A DNA stretch of 64,000 nt. Source: Limosilactobacillus antri DSM 16041 (GTDB lineage: Bacteria; Bacillota; Bacilli; Lactobacillales; Lactobacillaceae). Positions 8,675 to 17,375 of this stretch are shown here, in pieces; positions within the stretch are counted from its first letter, which is position 1, and the number at the start of each line of letters is the position of its first letter. The position numbers and the translations under genes are program-made. The notes below the pieces were generated by a model. The model was given only the letters and a program-made list of their open reading frames with translations. It searched no databases and was not told the origin of the DNA. The stretch lies in contig NZ_GG700737.1 in the NCBI RefSeq assembly GCF_000160835.1, forward strand, positions 14,519 to 78,518, in the 5' to 3' direction.

Positions 8675-8938
8675 ATGGAAATTGTAACTTATCCGGCCGT
8701 TTTTACCCCGCGGGATGGGCAAATTCTCGTTGACTTTCCCGATCTTCCGGAGGCCTTTACCCAGGGGAAAACGATGGCGGAGGCGATGGAGTTTGCTCGG
8801 CTGGGGCTGGCAATCACCCTTAACGATAAGCTGGGCCACTTTGAGGCGGCGCCCGCGGCCAGTCCATTGGCGGAAGTGGCCGCTGCCCACCCGGGAGCAA
8901 CCGTTCAGGAGGTCCGGGTCGACCTCGACCAGTATTAG
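8675..8938 (+). CDS. HicB-like (UPF0150) small protein
   Basis: An 87-residue protein whose first 55 residues match the HicB partial-RNase-H fold: an initial strand MEIVTYPAVFTP, the FPDLPEAFTQGKT turn, and a helix MAEAMEFARLGLAI. HicB proteins are antitoxins to HicA or solitary relatives. No HicA-like ORF, with its short HxH-containing fold, is visible beside it, and no C-terminal DNA-binding domain is present, so it is called an orphan. ATG 8675 follows AAAGGA by 9 bases. It lies just after the leuS terminator and before the promoter of the flippase gene. Confidence 0.75.
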   Translation: MEIVTYPAVFTPRDGQILVDFPDLPEAFTQGKTMAEAMEFARLGLAITLNDKLGHFEAAPAASPLAEVAAAHPGATVQEVRVDLDQY

Positions 8939-8970
8939 CATTAAGGAAAGCTAAAAAAGGCGAAAAGAAA

Positions 8971-8999
8971 TTGCGCCCCGGTCTGATTCACGCTAAAAT
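8971..8999 (+). promoter_or_regulatory. Promoter of the flippase-like gene
   Basis: TTGCGC (8971-8976), 17-base spacer, TAAAAT (8994-8999). Confidence 0.55.
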
Positions 9000-9044
9000 G
9001 ATTAAGATTGCTTATTTTTGAAGAAGGCAGGAAATTTATGAATC

Positions 9045-10694
9045 ATGAATGAAGAACACACTAACGGGTCGCCGCTTGCGGCTGATAATAAGGATGCCCG
9101 GGAGAAGATGCTGAGTGGTTCGGCCTGGATGACGGTCGGTAGCATCACTTCCCGGATCCTCGGCGCGATTTACGTTATCCCCTGGGTAACCTGGTTTGAT
9201 GCTTATAGCAATGAAGCTAACGCTCTTTATGCACAGGGCTATAACATTTATAATATCTTCTTGACGATTGCCACGGCCGGACTGCCGTCGGCAATTTCCA
9301 AGATGGTGGCCCACTATAATGGCCTGAATGAATACGGCGTCAGTCGCCGTCTATACTACTCCAGTATGTATGTTGCACTGGCAATGGGAATCGTTTGTGC
9401 AATCGTCATGATGGCCTGGGCACCGGGCCTGTCAAACCACGATCCCAACGTGGTGCCGGTAATTCGGTCCTTGGCCTGGGCAGTGCTGATTATTCCGGCC
9501 CTGGCGATGAGCCGTGGCTTCCTGCAAGGGTATAATTGGATGGCCCCGTCAGGGATTTCCCAGTTTGTCGAACAGGTCTTCCGGGTGGTTTATATGCTTG
9601 GCGCGACCTACCTGATTATGAAGATTCAAAAGGGGAGCTGGGTCGATGCGGTTACTCAGTCGACCTTTGCGGCTTTCATCGGGGCCCTGGGCGCCGGCGC
9701 CGTATTGGCCTGGTTTTGGCTGCGCCACCGGCGGGAAATGAACGAACTGGTTAACCGGGGGAAGCCGAACCGGTCGGTGTCGACGCTCAGTCTGATTGGC
9801 AAGATGGTTTACCAGTCGATTCCGTTTATCGTGATTGAATCTGGGGTGGCCATCTTTATGCTGATTGACCAGTATACTTTCCCCTGGATCCTGTTCCGGG
9901 TCGGCCAATTTACCCGCTACCAGGAAACCGTCCTCTACGCGCTCTTTGCCTTTAATGCCAACAAGCTGTACACGATTATTATTTCCTTAGCGAGCGCGAT
10001 GGCGGCCACGGTGATTCCGCTGTTGGCAACAGCGCGGGCCCAAAATGACCAGCTGGGGATGCGCAAGCAGATTGAAAACGTCCTGCAGCTCTTCTACTTC
10101 ATCATGATTCCTTCTTCACTCGGCTTGGCCGCGGTGGCCCAGCAGATGTATACGGTCTTTTACCGCTATGACCACGCCGGGATCGTCATCCTGGAATTTG
10201 CGGCCTTTGTGGCGATTCCTATGGGCTTGTATACCGTTGCCGCAGCGATGATGCAGGGGATTTCGGAAAACCGCCGGATGATGAAATTCCTCGGAATTGG
10301 GATTGTCATCAAGCTGGCGTTGCAGTACCCGTGTATCCTCCTCCTGCAGGGGATGGGGCCGCTGCTGTCGACCTGCCTGTCAATGTTTGTGATTGACTAC
10401 CTGATTCTTCATTCGTTCAATATGGAATTTGGCCTGCACTTTAACCAGATGGCGAAGGCCACCAACCAAATTCTCTGCTTCTCGTTGATTATGTACGCTG
10501 TTACTAAGGCGGTAATGGTGCTTCTCGGGCACTTTATCAGTCCGTACGGCCGCTTTACCGCCTTCTTTGCCCTGCTGCTCGGGGTCGCAATTGGTGCCAG
10601 CGTCTTTGCCTACCTGGCGTTGAAGTACCGTCTAGCGGACCGGATCATCGGTCCCCGGTCGGCGACGTTACGGCAAAAGCTGCGGATTAGCTAG
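9045..10694 (+). CDS. murJ: MurJ/YtgP-like lipid flippase (MOP superfamily)
   Basis: A 549-residue polytopic membrane protein of the MATE-like MOP superfamily, about 14 hydrophobic segments. Length and the block SGSAWMTVGSITSRILGAIYVIPW at the first helix agree with Bacillus YtgP, the Gram-positive lipid II flippase that feeds peptidoglycan synthesis. A role in moving undecaprenyl-linked precursors is inferred from family. ATG 9045 lies 13 bases after AGGA, a rather long gap; a four-codon ORF starts at 9038 and its stop overlaps the region of this start, which may lower or couple translation. A 36-bp perfect palindrome terminates it against the convergent nnrD. Confidence 0.85.
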   Translation: MNEEHTNGSPLAADNKDAREKMLSGSAWMTVGSITSRILGAIYVIPWVTWFDAYSNEANALYAQGYNIYNIFLTIATAGLPSAISKMVAHYNGLNEYGVSRRLYYSSMYVALAMGIVCAIVMMAWAPGLSNHDPNVVPVIRSLAWAVLIIPALAMSRGFLQGYNWMAPSGISQFVEQVFRVVYMLGATYLIMKIQKGSWVDAVTQSTFAAFIGALGAGAVLAWFWLRHRREMNELVNRGKPNRSVSTLSLIGKMVYQSIPFIVIESGVAIFMLIDQYTFPWILFRVGQFTRYQETVLYALFAFNANKLYTIIISLASAMAATVIPLLATARAQNDQLGMRKQIENVLQLFYFIMIPSSLGLAAVAQQMYTVFYRYDHAGIVILEFAAFVAIPMGLYTVAAAMMQGISENRRMMKFLGIGIVIKLALQYPCILLLQGMGPLLSTCLSMFVIDYLILHSFNMEFGLHFNQMAKATNQILCFSLIMYAVTKAVMVLLGHFISPYGRFTAFFALLLGVAIGASVFAYLALKYRLADRIIGPRSATLRQKLRIS

Positions 10695-10763
10695 GAATCG
10701 TTAAAAAGGTGGGAGTTCGCCGGTGGTTTCCACGTTACCTTTACAATAATTAAGAACTAGCAA

Positions 10764-10804
10764 GGGCTGGTGAGAAAACCGCGGTTTTCTCACCAGCCCC
10801 TTTT
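10764..10804. terminator. Bidirectional terminator, 36-bp perfect palindrome
   Basis: Bases 10764-10799 form a perfect 18+18 dyad (arm GGGCTGGTGAGAAAACCG), followed by CTTTTAG on the plus strand. It lies between convergent murJ-like and nnrD genes and belongs to the dispersed hairpin family. Confidence 0.85.
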
Positions 10805-10829
10805 AGATGAAATAAAATTTCCCGGGAAA

Positions 10830-11690
10830 TTAACTTAAAAAGCCAATCTGGTGCTCGTTGGGGTCCTGTTCCATTTTCTTCATGAAGGCGGGAAGGGCCC
10901 GGCTGATCTGGTGGGGGAGGACGATGTACTGGCTCTCCGCAATCTGGTCGGCAATTGCACTATGGGCATAGACCGCCGCGAGAACGGCTTTTTGCGGCTG
11001 GTCGTTAAATTCGGCGGTAAAGCCACCGACCATCCCGGCAAGGGTATCACCCATGCCGCCGACAGCCTGGGCGGGGGAACCAATCGTCAGCTGGTAGACC
11101 TGGTCGGCGGTGTAAATTTCGGTGTGGTGTTTCTTGAGGACAACGGTTGCGTTGAGCTGATCACGGACGGCCCGGTTCCGGGCCTCCGTTTGTTCGCCAA
11201 TTTTGATCCCAGAAAGGCGTTGCCATTCCATCTCGTGAGGGGTGTAGATCACATTGGCGGCTGGTGCGGATAGCTCTTCACGGGCCATCAGGGTAATTGC
11301 TGAGCCATCAATTACCAAGTTTTGCTCGGGGCGGACATGGTTAAAAACGTTTTTTAGAATATGGAGGCTCTGAGCGTCGTCCCCCAGGCCCGGCCCGACG
11401 ACGACCGTTGTTGCGGCCCTTACCAGGTCGGCCAGCTGCTGGTCGGCGGTAAAGTCGGCAAACATTGCTTCCGGCAATTGAGCGTGAAGGGCCCCTGAAT
11501 TGCTGGCAGCGGTCGCGGTAGTTACGAGGCCGGCTCCGGCGCAGACGGCGGCGGTGGAGGCCATGATGATGGCACCGCCAAAGTTGCGGTTGCCACCGAC
11601 CAGGGTTACTTTGCCAAAGGTTCCCTTAAAACTATTTGCTGGACGGGGTTGAATGACCTCGTGCAGGATTTGATCGGTTAACTTTTCCAT
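10830..11690 (-). CDS. nnrD: ADP-dependent NAD(P)H-hydrate dehydratase
   Basis: A 286-residue carbohydrate-kinase-fold enzyme (YjeF C-terminal / CARKD family) that uses ADP to dehydrate damaged NADHX and NADPHX back to NAD(P)H. Visible motifs are KVTLVGGNRNFGGA near residue 27, VVVGPGLG near residue 95, NVIYTPHEMEW near residue 145 and the nucleotide-binding AQAVGGMGDTLAGM near residue 208, with the catalytic Asp in GDTLAG. The partner epimerase domain (NnrE) is not fused and not in the window. ATG follows AAAGGAG. The gene is divergent from pepV and convergent with the flippase gene. Confidence 0.93.
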   Translation of the reverse strand: MEKLTDQILHEVIQPRPANSFKGTFGKVTLVGGNRNFGGAIIMASTAAVCAGAGLVTTATAASNSGALHAQLPEAMFADFTADQQLADLVRAATTVVVGPGLGDDAQSLHILKNVFNHVRPEQNLVIDGSAITLMAREELSAPAANVIYTPHEMEWQRLSGIKIGEQTEARNRAVRDQLNATVVLKKHHTEIYTADQVYQLTIGSPAQAVGGMGDTLAGMVGGFTAEFNDQPQKAVLAAVYAHSAIADQIAESQYIVLPHQISRALPAFMKKMEQDPNEHQIGFLS

Positions 11691-11722
11691 TTTAAAACTC
11701 CTTTAGATTTTGTAATCGTTAT

Positions 11723-11740
11723 AATAATGGTATCATTATT
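11723..11740. promoter_or_regulatory. Dyad between nnrD and pepV
   Basis: AATAATGG and ATCATTATT form an 18-bp near-perfect inverted repeat directly after TATAAT (11720-11725). The core GGTATCATTATT recurs at 13796-13807 upstream of the L,D-transpeptidase gene. It may be an operator. Confidence 0.3.
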
Positions 11741-11770
11741 TTAGTTAATTGATTAGATGGAGGGACAAAA

Positions 11771-13171
11771 ATGACAGAATGGTTGCAAGCGGCCCAGAGC
11801 CAAGAGAAAGATTACTTAAACGACCTGGTGGCGTTGATGAAGATTCCCAGTGTTCGTGATGACGAGGCCGCAACTGATGAATATCCGTTAGGCCCACGGC
11901 CGGCGCAAGCGCTCAAGGCTTTTTTAGAGATGGCGGACCAGGATGGCTTTAAGACGAAGAATATCGATAACCTGGTTGGCTATGCGGAGTGTGGCGCGGG
12001 GGATGAAACCCTGGCAATATTAGCCCACCTAGATGTAATGCCGGCCGGCAAGGGCTGGGATACCGACCCCTTTGACCCGGTAATTAAGGACGGCAACCTT
12101 TACGGCCGGGGGGCTTCGGATGATAAGGGACCTGGAATGGCCGCTTACTACGCCCTCAAGTACCTCAAGGATCAGGGAGTAAAGTTTAATAAGCGGGTTC
12201 GCTTTATCGTCGGTACCGATGAAGAAAGCAACTGGACGGGGATGCACCGCTACTTTGAAGTAGAGCCTGCGCCGACCATGGGCTTTTCACCAGATGCCGA
12301 ATTCCCGGTAATCAACGGTGAAAAGGGCCAGGTATCATTGCTGCTGAAAACGCCGGCAACTAACGAAGGAGCCGCCCAGCTCAAGTATTTCAAGTCTGGG
12401 CTCCGTTTTAACATGGTACCCCGGGAGGCAGAGACCCTGGTTCAGGTTGCCGATCCCCAGCAGGTGAAGGAGGATTTCGCCCGCTTTATCGCGGAGAATC
12501 CGGTTACCGGTGAAGCAGAGGAAACGGCGGCGGGGCTGAAACTGACCGTTATTGGGAAGGCAGCTCACGGCATGGAACCGGAAAAGGGAATTAATGCCGG
12601 CACTTACCTTGCCCACTTCTTGGACCAGTATGACTTTGCTGGCGGGGCCGGCAGCTTTGTCCACTTTCTTGGCCACTACCTCCACCTTGATACCCGGATG
12701 GACAAGTTTGACGGTGCCTTTACTGATCCGGTAATGGGAGAGTTGACCATGAATGCCGGAATCCTTAACTTCACCGCGGCGGCTGGCGGTGATATCAACA
12801 TGAATTTCCGCTTCCCCAAGGGGATTACGCCTGATCAGCTAGAAGCGACCGTAAGAAAGGTTGCCGACCCGCTGGGGATCAGCGTGCAGCAGGGACCGGC
12901 CCAAGCGCCGCACTACGTTGCTCCTGATGATCCAATCGTGAAGACGCTGATGGCGGCGTACATTGACCAGACCGGTGACCAGGCTGCCAAGCCCGAGGTT
13001 GTCGGTGGCGGGACCTATGGCCGGTTGATGAAGCGGGGAGTCGCCTTTGGTGCGCTGATGCCGAACACGCCAAACACGATGCACCAGGCGAATGAGTTCC
13101 AGCCGGTCGCCGACTTGATTAAATCAATGGCCATTTACATGGAAGCAATTAATGACCTGGTTACTGATTAA
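11771..13171 (+). CDS. pepV: Dipeptidase PepV (M20 family)
   Basis: A 466-residue cytoplasmic zinc dipeptidase that completes peptide use by splitting dipeptides. The binuclear metal site is visible: H86-x-D88 in LAHLDVMPAG, the bridging Asp in GRGASDDKGP (about 117), the catalytic Glu pair in GTDEESNW (151-152), and the C-terminal His in PNTMHQANEF (about 437). These agree with Lactobacillus PepV positions. The N-terminal insertion that closes over the substrate is also present. ATG 11771 follows GGAGGG by 6 bases. It stands alone, divergent from nnrD, without an obvious terminator before the next promoter. Confidence 0.95.
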   Translation: MTEWLQAAQSQEKDYLNDLVALMKIPSVRDDEAATDEYPLGPRPAQALKAFLEMADQDGFKTKNIDNLVGYAECGAGDETLAILAHLDVMPAGKGWDTDPFDPVIKDGNLYGRGASDDKGPGMAAYYALKYLKDQGVKFNKRVRFIVGTDEESNWTGMHRYFEVEPAPTMGFSPDAEFPVINGEKGQVSLLLKTPATNEGAAQLKYFKSGLRFNMVPREAETLVQVADPQQVKEDFARFIAENPVTGEAEETAAGLKLTVIGKAAHGMEPEKGINAGTYLAHFLDQYDFAGGAGSFVHFLGHYLHLDTRMDKFDGAFTDPVMGELTMNAGILNFTAAAGGDINMNFRFPKGITPDQLEATVRKVADPLGISVQQGPAQAPHYVAPDDPIVKTLMAAYIDQTGDQAAKPEVVGGGTYGRLMKRGVAFGALMPNTPNTMHQANEFQPVADLIKSMAIYMEAINDLVTD

Positions 13172-13186
13172 TGAATGCTGAAGATA

Positions 13187-13195
13187 TGCTAAAAT
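13187..13195 (+). promoter_or_regulatory. Extended -10 promoter of the usp gene
   Basis: TGCTAAAAT is an extended -10 element; no good -35 is seen. Confidence 0.45.
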
Positions 13196-13226
13196 AGGCT
13201 TAAACAAACTATGGAGGCGGTTTCTA

Positions 13227-13724
13227 ATGAGTTATCAAAAAATTTTGGTTGGGATTGATGGTTCTAAGCAGTCTGATATGGCCTTTGCCAAGTCCCTTGA
13301 AGTTGCTAAGCAAAATGGTGCCAAGCTCTACTTGCTCAGTGTGATTAACGGTGAGCGGCTTCCGTCAGGGGGACCGAACGGTTATGGCTTCGTTGACCGG
13401 AGCATTTATAAGCCGGCAATTGAAACGATGAAGGAGAAGCTGGCTGAGTACGAAAAACGGGCCCAGGCGGCCGGCATTACCGACGTGGTGACCGCAGTTG
13501 AGGTCGGCAATGCCAAACTAGAATTGGCTGAAAATTACCCGAAGCAAAATGGAATTGACCTGATCCTAATCGGCGCGACCGGCTTAAACGTGGTCGGGCG
13601 TCTGATCGTCGGTTCAACGGCGGTCTATACGATTCGGGAAGCCCCATGTGACGTTACCGTTGTTAAGACGGACCTTGATAATCATAAGATTGACGTCAAA
13701 AAGAACAGTTATCCAGAAATTTAG
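13227..13724 (+). CDS. Universal stress protein, UspA family
   Basis: A 165-residue Usp-domain protein. It begins with the first strand YQKILVGIDGS and ends with the nucleotide-binding signature G-x2-G-x9-GS (GATGLNVVGRLIVGS, about residues 112-126), so it should be an ATP-binding Usp dimer. The biological role is stress-associated in the family but not known here. ATG 13227 follows GGAGGCGG by 8 bases. It has its own extended -10 promoter and a strong terminator, so it is monocistronic. Confidence 0.92.
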   Translation: MSYQKILVGIDGSKQSDMAFAKSLEVAKQNGAKLYLLSVINGERLPSGGPNGYGFVDRSIYKPAIETMKEKLAEYEKRAQAAGITDVVTAVEVGNAKLELAENYPKQNGIDLILIGATGLNVVGRLIVGSTAVYTIREAPCDVTVVKTDLDNHKIDVKKNSYPEI

Positions 13725-13730
13725 TTCAGA

Positions 13731-13777
13731 AACTTTGCTGGCGCCCTTGAGTAATGAGGGGACCAGCAAAGTTTTTT
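13731..13777 (+). terminator. Terminator of the usp gene
   Basis: Stem AACTTTGCTGG / CCAGCAAAGTT with inner CCC/GGG pairs, followed by TTTT. Confidence 0.85.
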
Positions 13778-13815
13778 AAATCTGCTTGCTTAACGGTATC
13801 ATTATTGTGAAATGC

Positions 13816-13824
13816 TGGTATAAT
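13816..13824 (+). promoter_or_regulatory. Extended -10 promoter of the L,D-transpeptidase gene
   Basis: TGGTATAAT is a perfect extended -10. The -35 area instead contains GGTATCATTATT, shared with the nnrD-pepV spacer. Confidence 0.55.
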
Positions 13825-13880
13825 GCAAATGTTAACTTTATTTAGGTAAAGCAAAATTCTTGAATCTAGGGAGTTAGAAA

Positions 13881-15272
13881 ATGCAATTGAAGCTAAGAAA
13901 CTATATTATTGCGGTCATTGCTGTCCTAGTGGTTTTACTGGGAGTAATGAGTTGGCACCAGCATGGTCACTTTAACCGGAACACGACTGTTAATGGGGTG
14001 GCAGTCGGGGGAATGACGGTTGACCAGGCCTATCAAAAGGTCAAGGAGAGCACGCGGGCAAACCAGGTCTACATTAACGGCCGGCTAGTCTACCAAGGCA
14101 AGGCCAGTGCGTCGGGGATCACCAGCGCAGATAAAAGCAAGTTTGCCGCTGCCCAAAAGGAACAACGGACCTTCTTCCCGTCCAGCAAGAAGCAAAACGT
14201 TAACGTAATGCCGAGCCAGCTGGACGATGACCAAACCGCGCTCATGCGCCGGGCGGTTTACGCTGAAACTGAAAAAATGAACCAGGGCCGGCGGGCGCCA
14301 GTTGATGCCTATGCTGAACTGAAGAACGGGACGGTTTCAACGGTAGCTGCGAAGAAGGGAAACCAGTATGACGTCCGGGACCTTATTCAGCAGTTTAATC
14401 GCCAACGGGCCAACGGAACGATTCGGTTAACCGCTCACCATACCCACCCGCTTACGGCGGACAGCAAAACCGTGCAAAAGGAAAAGGCAAAGTTAGAAGC
14501 GCTGAGTAAACGGAAGGTTACCTACAAGGTGGAAAAGGAATCGTATCACTTTTCCGCCGATGATGTAATTACCCGGGCGACCTACCAGCATGGCAAGTAC
14601 AGCTTTGACACGAGCGCGGTAAAGGGGCGGATTGCCAAAATTAACTAAAAGCAGGCCACCCTGGGCAAGTCGTTTAAGTTTAGGACCCACGCCGGAAAGG
14701 AAATTACCACTAGCGATAAGGGTTCGTATGGTTGGAAGATCAGCGAGCAGCTTGCTGGGCAGACCCTGGCTAATGCCCTGGCGGATAACAAGAAGAGTGT
14801 TAGTGCCAAGAATGATATTTACGGCATCGGCTACAACCGCCACGGGACCGGCTACGGGGTCACAAGCAACGACGGAATTGGCGACACCTACGTTGAGCTA
14901 TCCTTAGCAGACCAGCACGTTTGGTTCTACAAGGACGGCAAGTGCGTCTTTGATGCGGACGTGGTTACGGGAAGCAACACGCCGGGCAACCGTACGCCAA
15001 GGGGTGTTTGGTATATCATGTACCAGCAGTCGCCGGCAACCCTGCGGGGTTTAAATGATGATGGATCGAAGTACAGCAGTCCGGTCCAATACTGGTCACC
15101 ATTTACCGACAGCGGTTGTGGCTTCCACGATGCCAGTTGGCGGAATAACTGGTCAAAGACCGAATACTTGACGACGACCGGTGGCTCACACGGTTGTGCT
15201 AATATGCACCCAAGCGATGCCGGAACCGCCTACCACGATATGGAAATCAACGAACCGGTAGTAATCTACTAA
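13881..15272 (+). pseudogene. L,D-transpeptidase (YkuD) gene split by one in-frame TAA
   Basis: One continuous reading frame would encode 463 residues but for a TAA at 14646-14648. Part one (255 aa) has an N-terminal membrane anchor (about residues 8-25), a putative peptidoglycan-binding PG_4-type domain beginning TTVNGVAVGGMTVDQAY, and a second such domain. After the stop the frame stays open to 15272 and encodes the YkuD catalytic domain with SHGCANMH; the nucleophile Cys codon is TGT at 15195-15197. The context KIN-stop-KQATLGK suggests CAA (Gln) changed to TAA. As written, the product is an anchored binding domain without catalysis. Read-through, or a sequencing error, would restore a 3-3 cross-linking enzyme. 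ATG 13881 follows GGGAG. Confidence 0.85.
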
Positions 15273-15276
15273 ACTA

Positions 15277-15312
15277 AAAAATTGACTACGCGTTGCGTGG
15301 TCAATTTTTTTT
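15277..15312 (+). terminator. Terminator after the L,D-transpeptidase gene
   Basis: Stem AAAATTGACtACGC / GCGTgGTCAATTTT with a short loop and a following T run. Confidence 0.85.
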
Positions 15313-15367
15313 GTTTTAAAAAGGAGTTTGCCCCTTCTTACCGTATATATTACATAGAGGTGAGAAG

Positions 15368-16492
15368 ATGAAGAAACAAATTTTAACTGCGATTATTGCC
15401 GGAATGCTGTTAGCTGCTAATGGGAGCCCGGTATTAGCAGCCGGGGTTGACCTGAACGGGGCGTACCGGGACGCTGAACAGGCAATTGTCAACCAGCAGC
15501 CGCTTGACGAGGGACAGATTCGGCAACGGGGCGAAGAATACACCAGTGCCTTTTTGACGGCCTTTAGCCAGTTGAGCCAGGACTATGAACAATCATTTCG
15601 TCAGGGAGTCAGCGATGGGCTGAAGGGAAGCCTGAGCCAGCAAACGCGAAGCAGGGTCGGACAAGCGGGTTACCAGCGCGGTTATCGGCGGGGGCAGCAG
15701 CTGCGTCCCCAGCCCCAGCCCGGCCAGCCGGATCCGCCGGCAACGGCGCCCGCGAACCCTCCCGTACCAGCTGTTCCGGCAGAGCAGGCCCCAGCACAGC
15801 CGGTATCCGGTCCCGACCAGCAGGAATATCCGGCGCAGGAACCCTCACCGGATCAAGCCAAGTTTATTTCTCGGGTTGCCAAGAGTGCCCAGAAGGTGGG
15901 AATGGAATATGACCTGTATCCATCGGTGATCATCGCCCAGGCGGCGCTAGAGAGCAACTGGGGCAGCAGCGAACTAGCCCGGAAACCTTACCATAACCTT
16001 TTTGGGGTTAAGGGGTCCTTTAACGGGAAATCAGTTCTTCAGCCGACTACGGAATACACTCATGACGGACATGAGCAAAAGATTAACGATCATTTTCGCT
16101 GGTATGAAAATGACTACCAGTCGCTATGCGATTACGCAGAAACACTGGCCGACCCGTTATACGCGGGTGTTCACCGGGGGCAAGCCGGTAATTACCGGTC
16201 GGCGACCCACGCCCTGCTGGGCAGGTACGCAACGGATCCCCAATACGATCGGAAGCTAAATAAAATTATCGCTAGTTACGGCTTAACCAAGTACGACGCC
16301 GATCTCCCGGCGGGGAAAGCTAGTCGGGGTGACCAGAAATCACAAACCCAGCAGCCGGTAGCAACGGTGCGGGGGCAGCAAGCAACCGGACCTCATAAGC
16401 CGACCCATCATTTAACTTGGCTCTCAATTGTTGGCGGGGCTGGTTCAGCCGGAGCACTAGGCTTACTGCGGCGTTTTCTGATTAAAGCATAG
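15368..16492 (+). CDS. Secreted GH73 glucosaminidase with C-terminal membrane tail
   Basis: A 374-residue cell-wall hydrolase. Residues 1-25 are a signal peptide ending VLAA. Residues 26-110 form a helical Gln/Arg-rich region; 111-155 are a Pro/Gln/Ala-rich linker. Residues about 160-310 are the glucosaminidase (GH73) domain, with the catalytic Glu in AQAALESNWGSSELA and the conserved YHNLFGVKG block. The chain ends in a hydrophobic stretch (SIVGGAGSAGALGLL) and RRFLIKA, the shape of a sortase tail, but no LPxTG precedes it. It may therefore stay membrane-anchored. ATG follows GAGGTGAG. It neighbours the L,D-transpeptidase, another wall enzyme, but has its own leader after a terminator. Confidence 0.88.
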   Translation: MKKQILTAIIAGMLLAANGSPVLAAGVDLNGAYRDAEQAIVNQQPLDEGQIRQRGEEYTSAFLTAFSQLSQDYEQSFRQGVSDGLKGSLSQQTRSRVGQAGYQRGYRRGQQLRPQPQPGQPDPPATAPANPPVPAVPAEQAPAQPVSGPDQQEYPAQEPSPDQAKFISRVAKSAQKVGMEYDLYPSVIIAQAALESNWGSSELARKPYHNLFGVKGSFNGKSVLQPTTEYTHDGHEQKINDHFRWYENDYQSLCDYAETLADPLYAGVHRGQAGNYRSATHALLGRYATDPQYDRKLNKIIASYGLTKYDADLPAGKASRGDQKSQTQQPVATVRGQQATGPHKPTHHLTWLSIVGGAGSAGALGLLRRFLIKA

Positions 16493-16496
16493 AAAA

Positions 16497-16538
16497 ATGG
16501 GCCTGCGGCAAAACAGAGTTTTGTCACAGGCCCATTTC
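16497..16538. terminator. Bidirectional terminator
   Basis: Stem ATGGGCCTG..CAAAAC / GTTTTG..CAGGCCCAT between convergent genes, with T-rich flanks in both directions. Member of the dispersed hairpin family. Confidence 0.8.
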
Positions 16539-16562
16539 GGCTTGGCTGGCTTGATATGTGCA

Positions 16563-17195
16563 TTAACGGATAGTCTTCAAACGGTCATCAATCATTGCCA
16601 AGACGGTCTTGACATTTTCTGGATCCTCCAGATCATAAGTTTCCAGGTCAATCTTCATCTTTGGACTTGCATCATAGTCTTGGTACCATTGCTTGTAGGC
16701 ACTCCACATCTTGTAGTAGTAATCCTTCAGCTCTGGATTATGGTCGATTTGTTCATAGTCCCGTCCCCGCTTTTTGATCCGGTAAAGAATCGTTTCAAAG
16801 TCGGTTTCGGAATACACCATCAGGTCGGGTGCTTTCTTCGGCAGCTGCTGCAGGTCCTTCATCATGTTGTCAAGGAGCGTCAGGTACACTTCAAGCTCTG
16901 TGTCGGAGATGTTTCCTTCAGCGTTGTTTTCCCTGGTAAACAGGGCGTCTTCATAGATCGACCGGTCTAAGACGTTGTTATCATCGGCTAAGGCCTGCTT
17001 AATCATCGAAAACCGCTTATTAAGAAAGTAGATTTGTAGTAAAAAACCGTATTGCTTTTGGTCTTGGTAATACAGTGGCAACACGGGATTGTCGCCAACC
17101 GGTTCAAAGAACGCTTTCGTATGGAGGTGTTCTGCAATCTTCCCCGTTAACGTTGTTTTCCCAACACCAATCATTCCTGCTGTAATAATCACCAT
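16563..17195 (-). CDS. Deoxynucleoside kinase
   Basis: A 210-residue kinase of the dNK/dGK family that phosphorylates salvaged deoxynucleosides. The P-loop is GMIGVGKTT (residues 7-15), the ERS-type catalytic/lid motif is LDRSIYED (about residues 76-83), and a lid-like RIKKRGRDYEQ lies near residue 140. Lactobacilli often carry two paralogous kinases (for dA and dG/dC); which one this is cannot be told from the sequence. The ATG follows AGAGGGG on the minus strand. It is monocistronic and convergent with the GH73 gene through a shared terminator. Confidence 0.93.
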   Translation of the reverse strand: MVIITAGMIGVGKTTLTGKIAEHLHTKAFFEPVGDNPVLPLYYQDQKQYGFLLQIYFLNKRFSMIKQALADDNNVLDRSIYEDALFTRENNAEGNISDTELEVYLTLLDNMMKDLQQLPKKAPDLMVYSETDFETILYRIKKRGRDYEQIDHNPELKDYYYKMWSAYKQWYQDYDASPKMKIDLETYDLEDPENVKTVLAMIDDRLKTIR

Positions 17196-17375
17196 AGTGG
17201 CCCCTCTTTAACTTTTTTAACACAAGAACCATGTTACTACAAAAGCCGGGGGATTCCCATCATAAATTCAACCAGCTTTAGTGGCGATCGGTTAGCGGCG
17301 GGCAAAAAGGTTTGAAAAAAACTGCTAAAACCGGGAAAATAAATGAAGAGGAATGATAGGGGAAGGAATACCAAA

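Noticed and set aside
14632..14907. 91-codon frame inside the L,D-transpeptidase gene
   Set aside because: It is in a different frame from the conserved YkuD coding sequence, which stays open in frame 3 on both sides of the stop codon.
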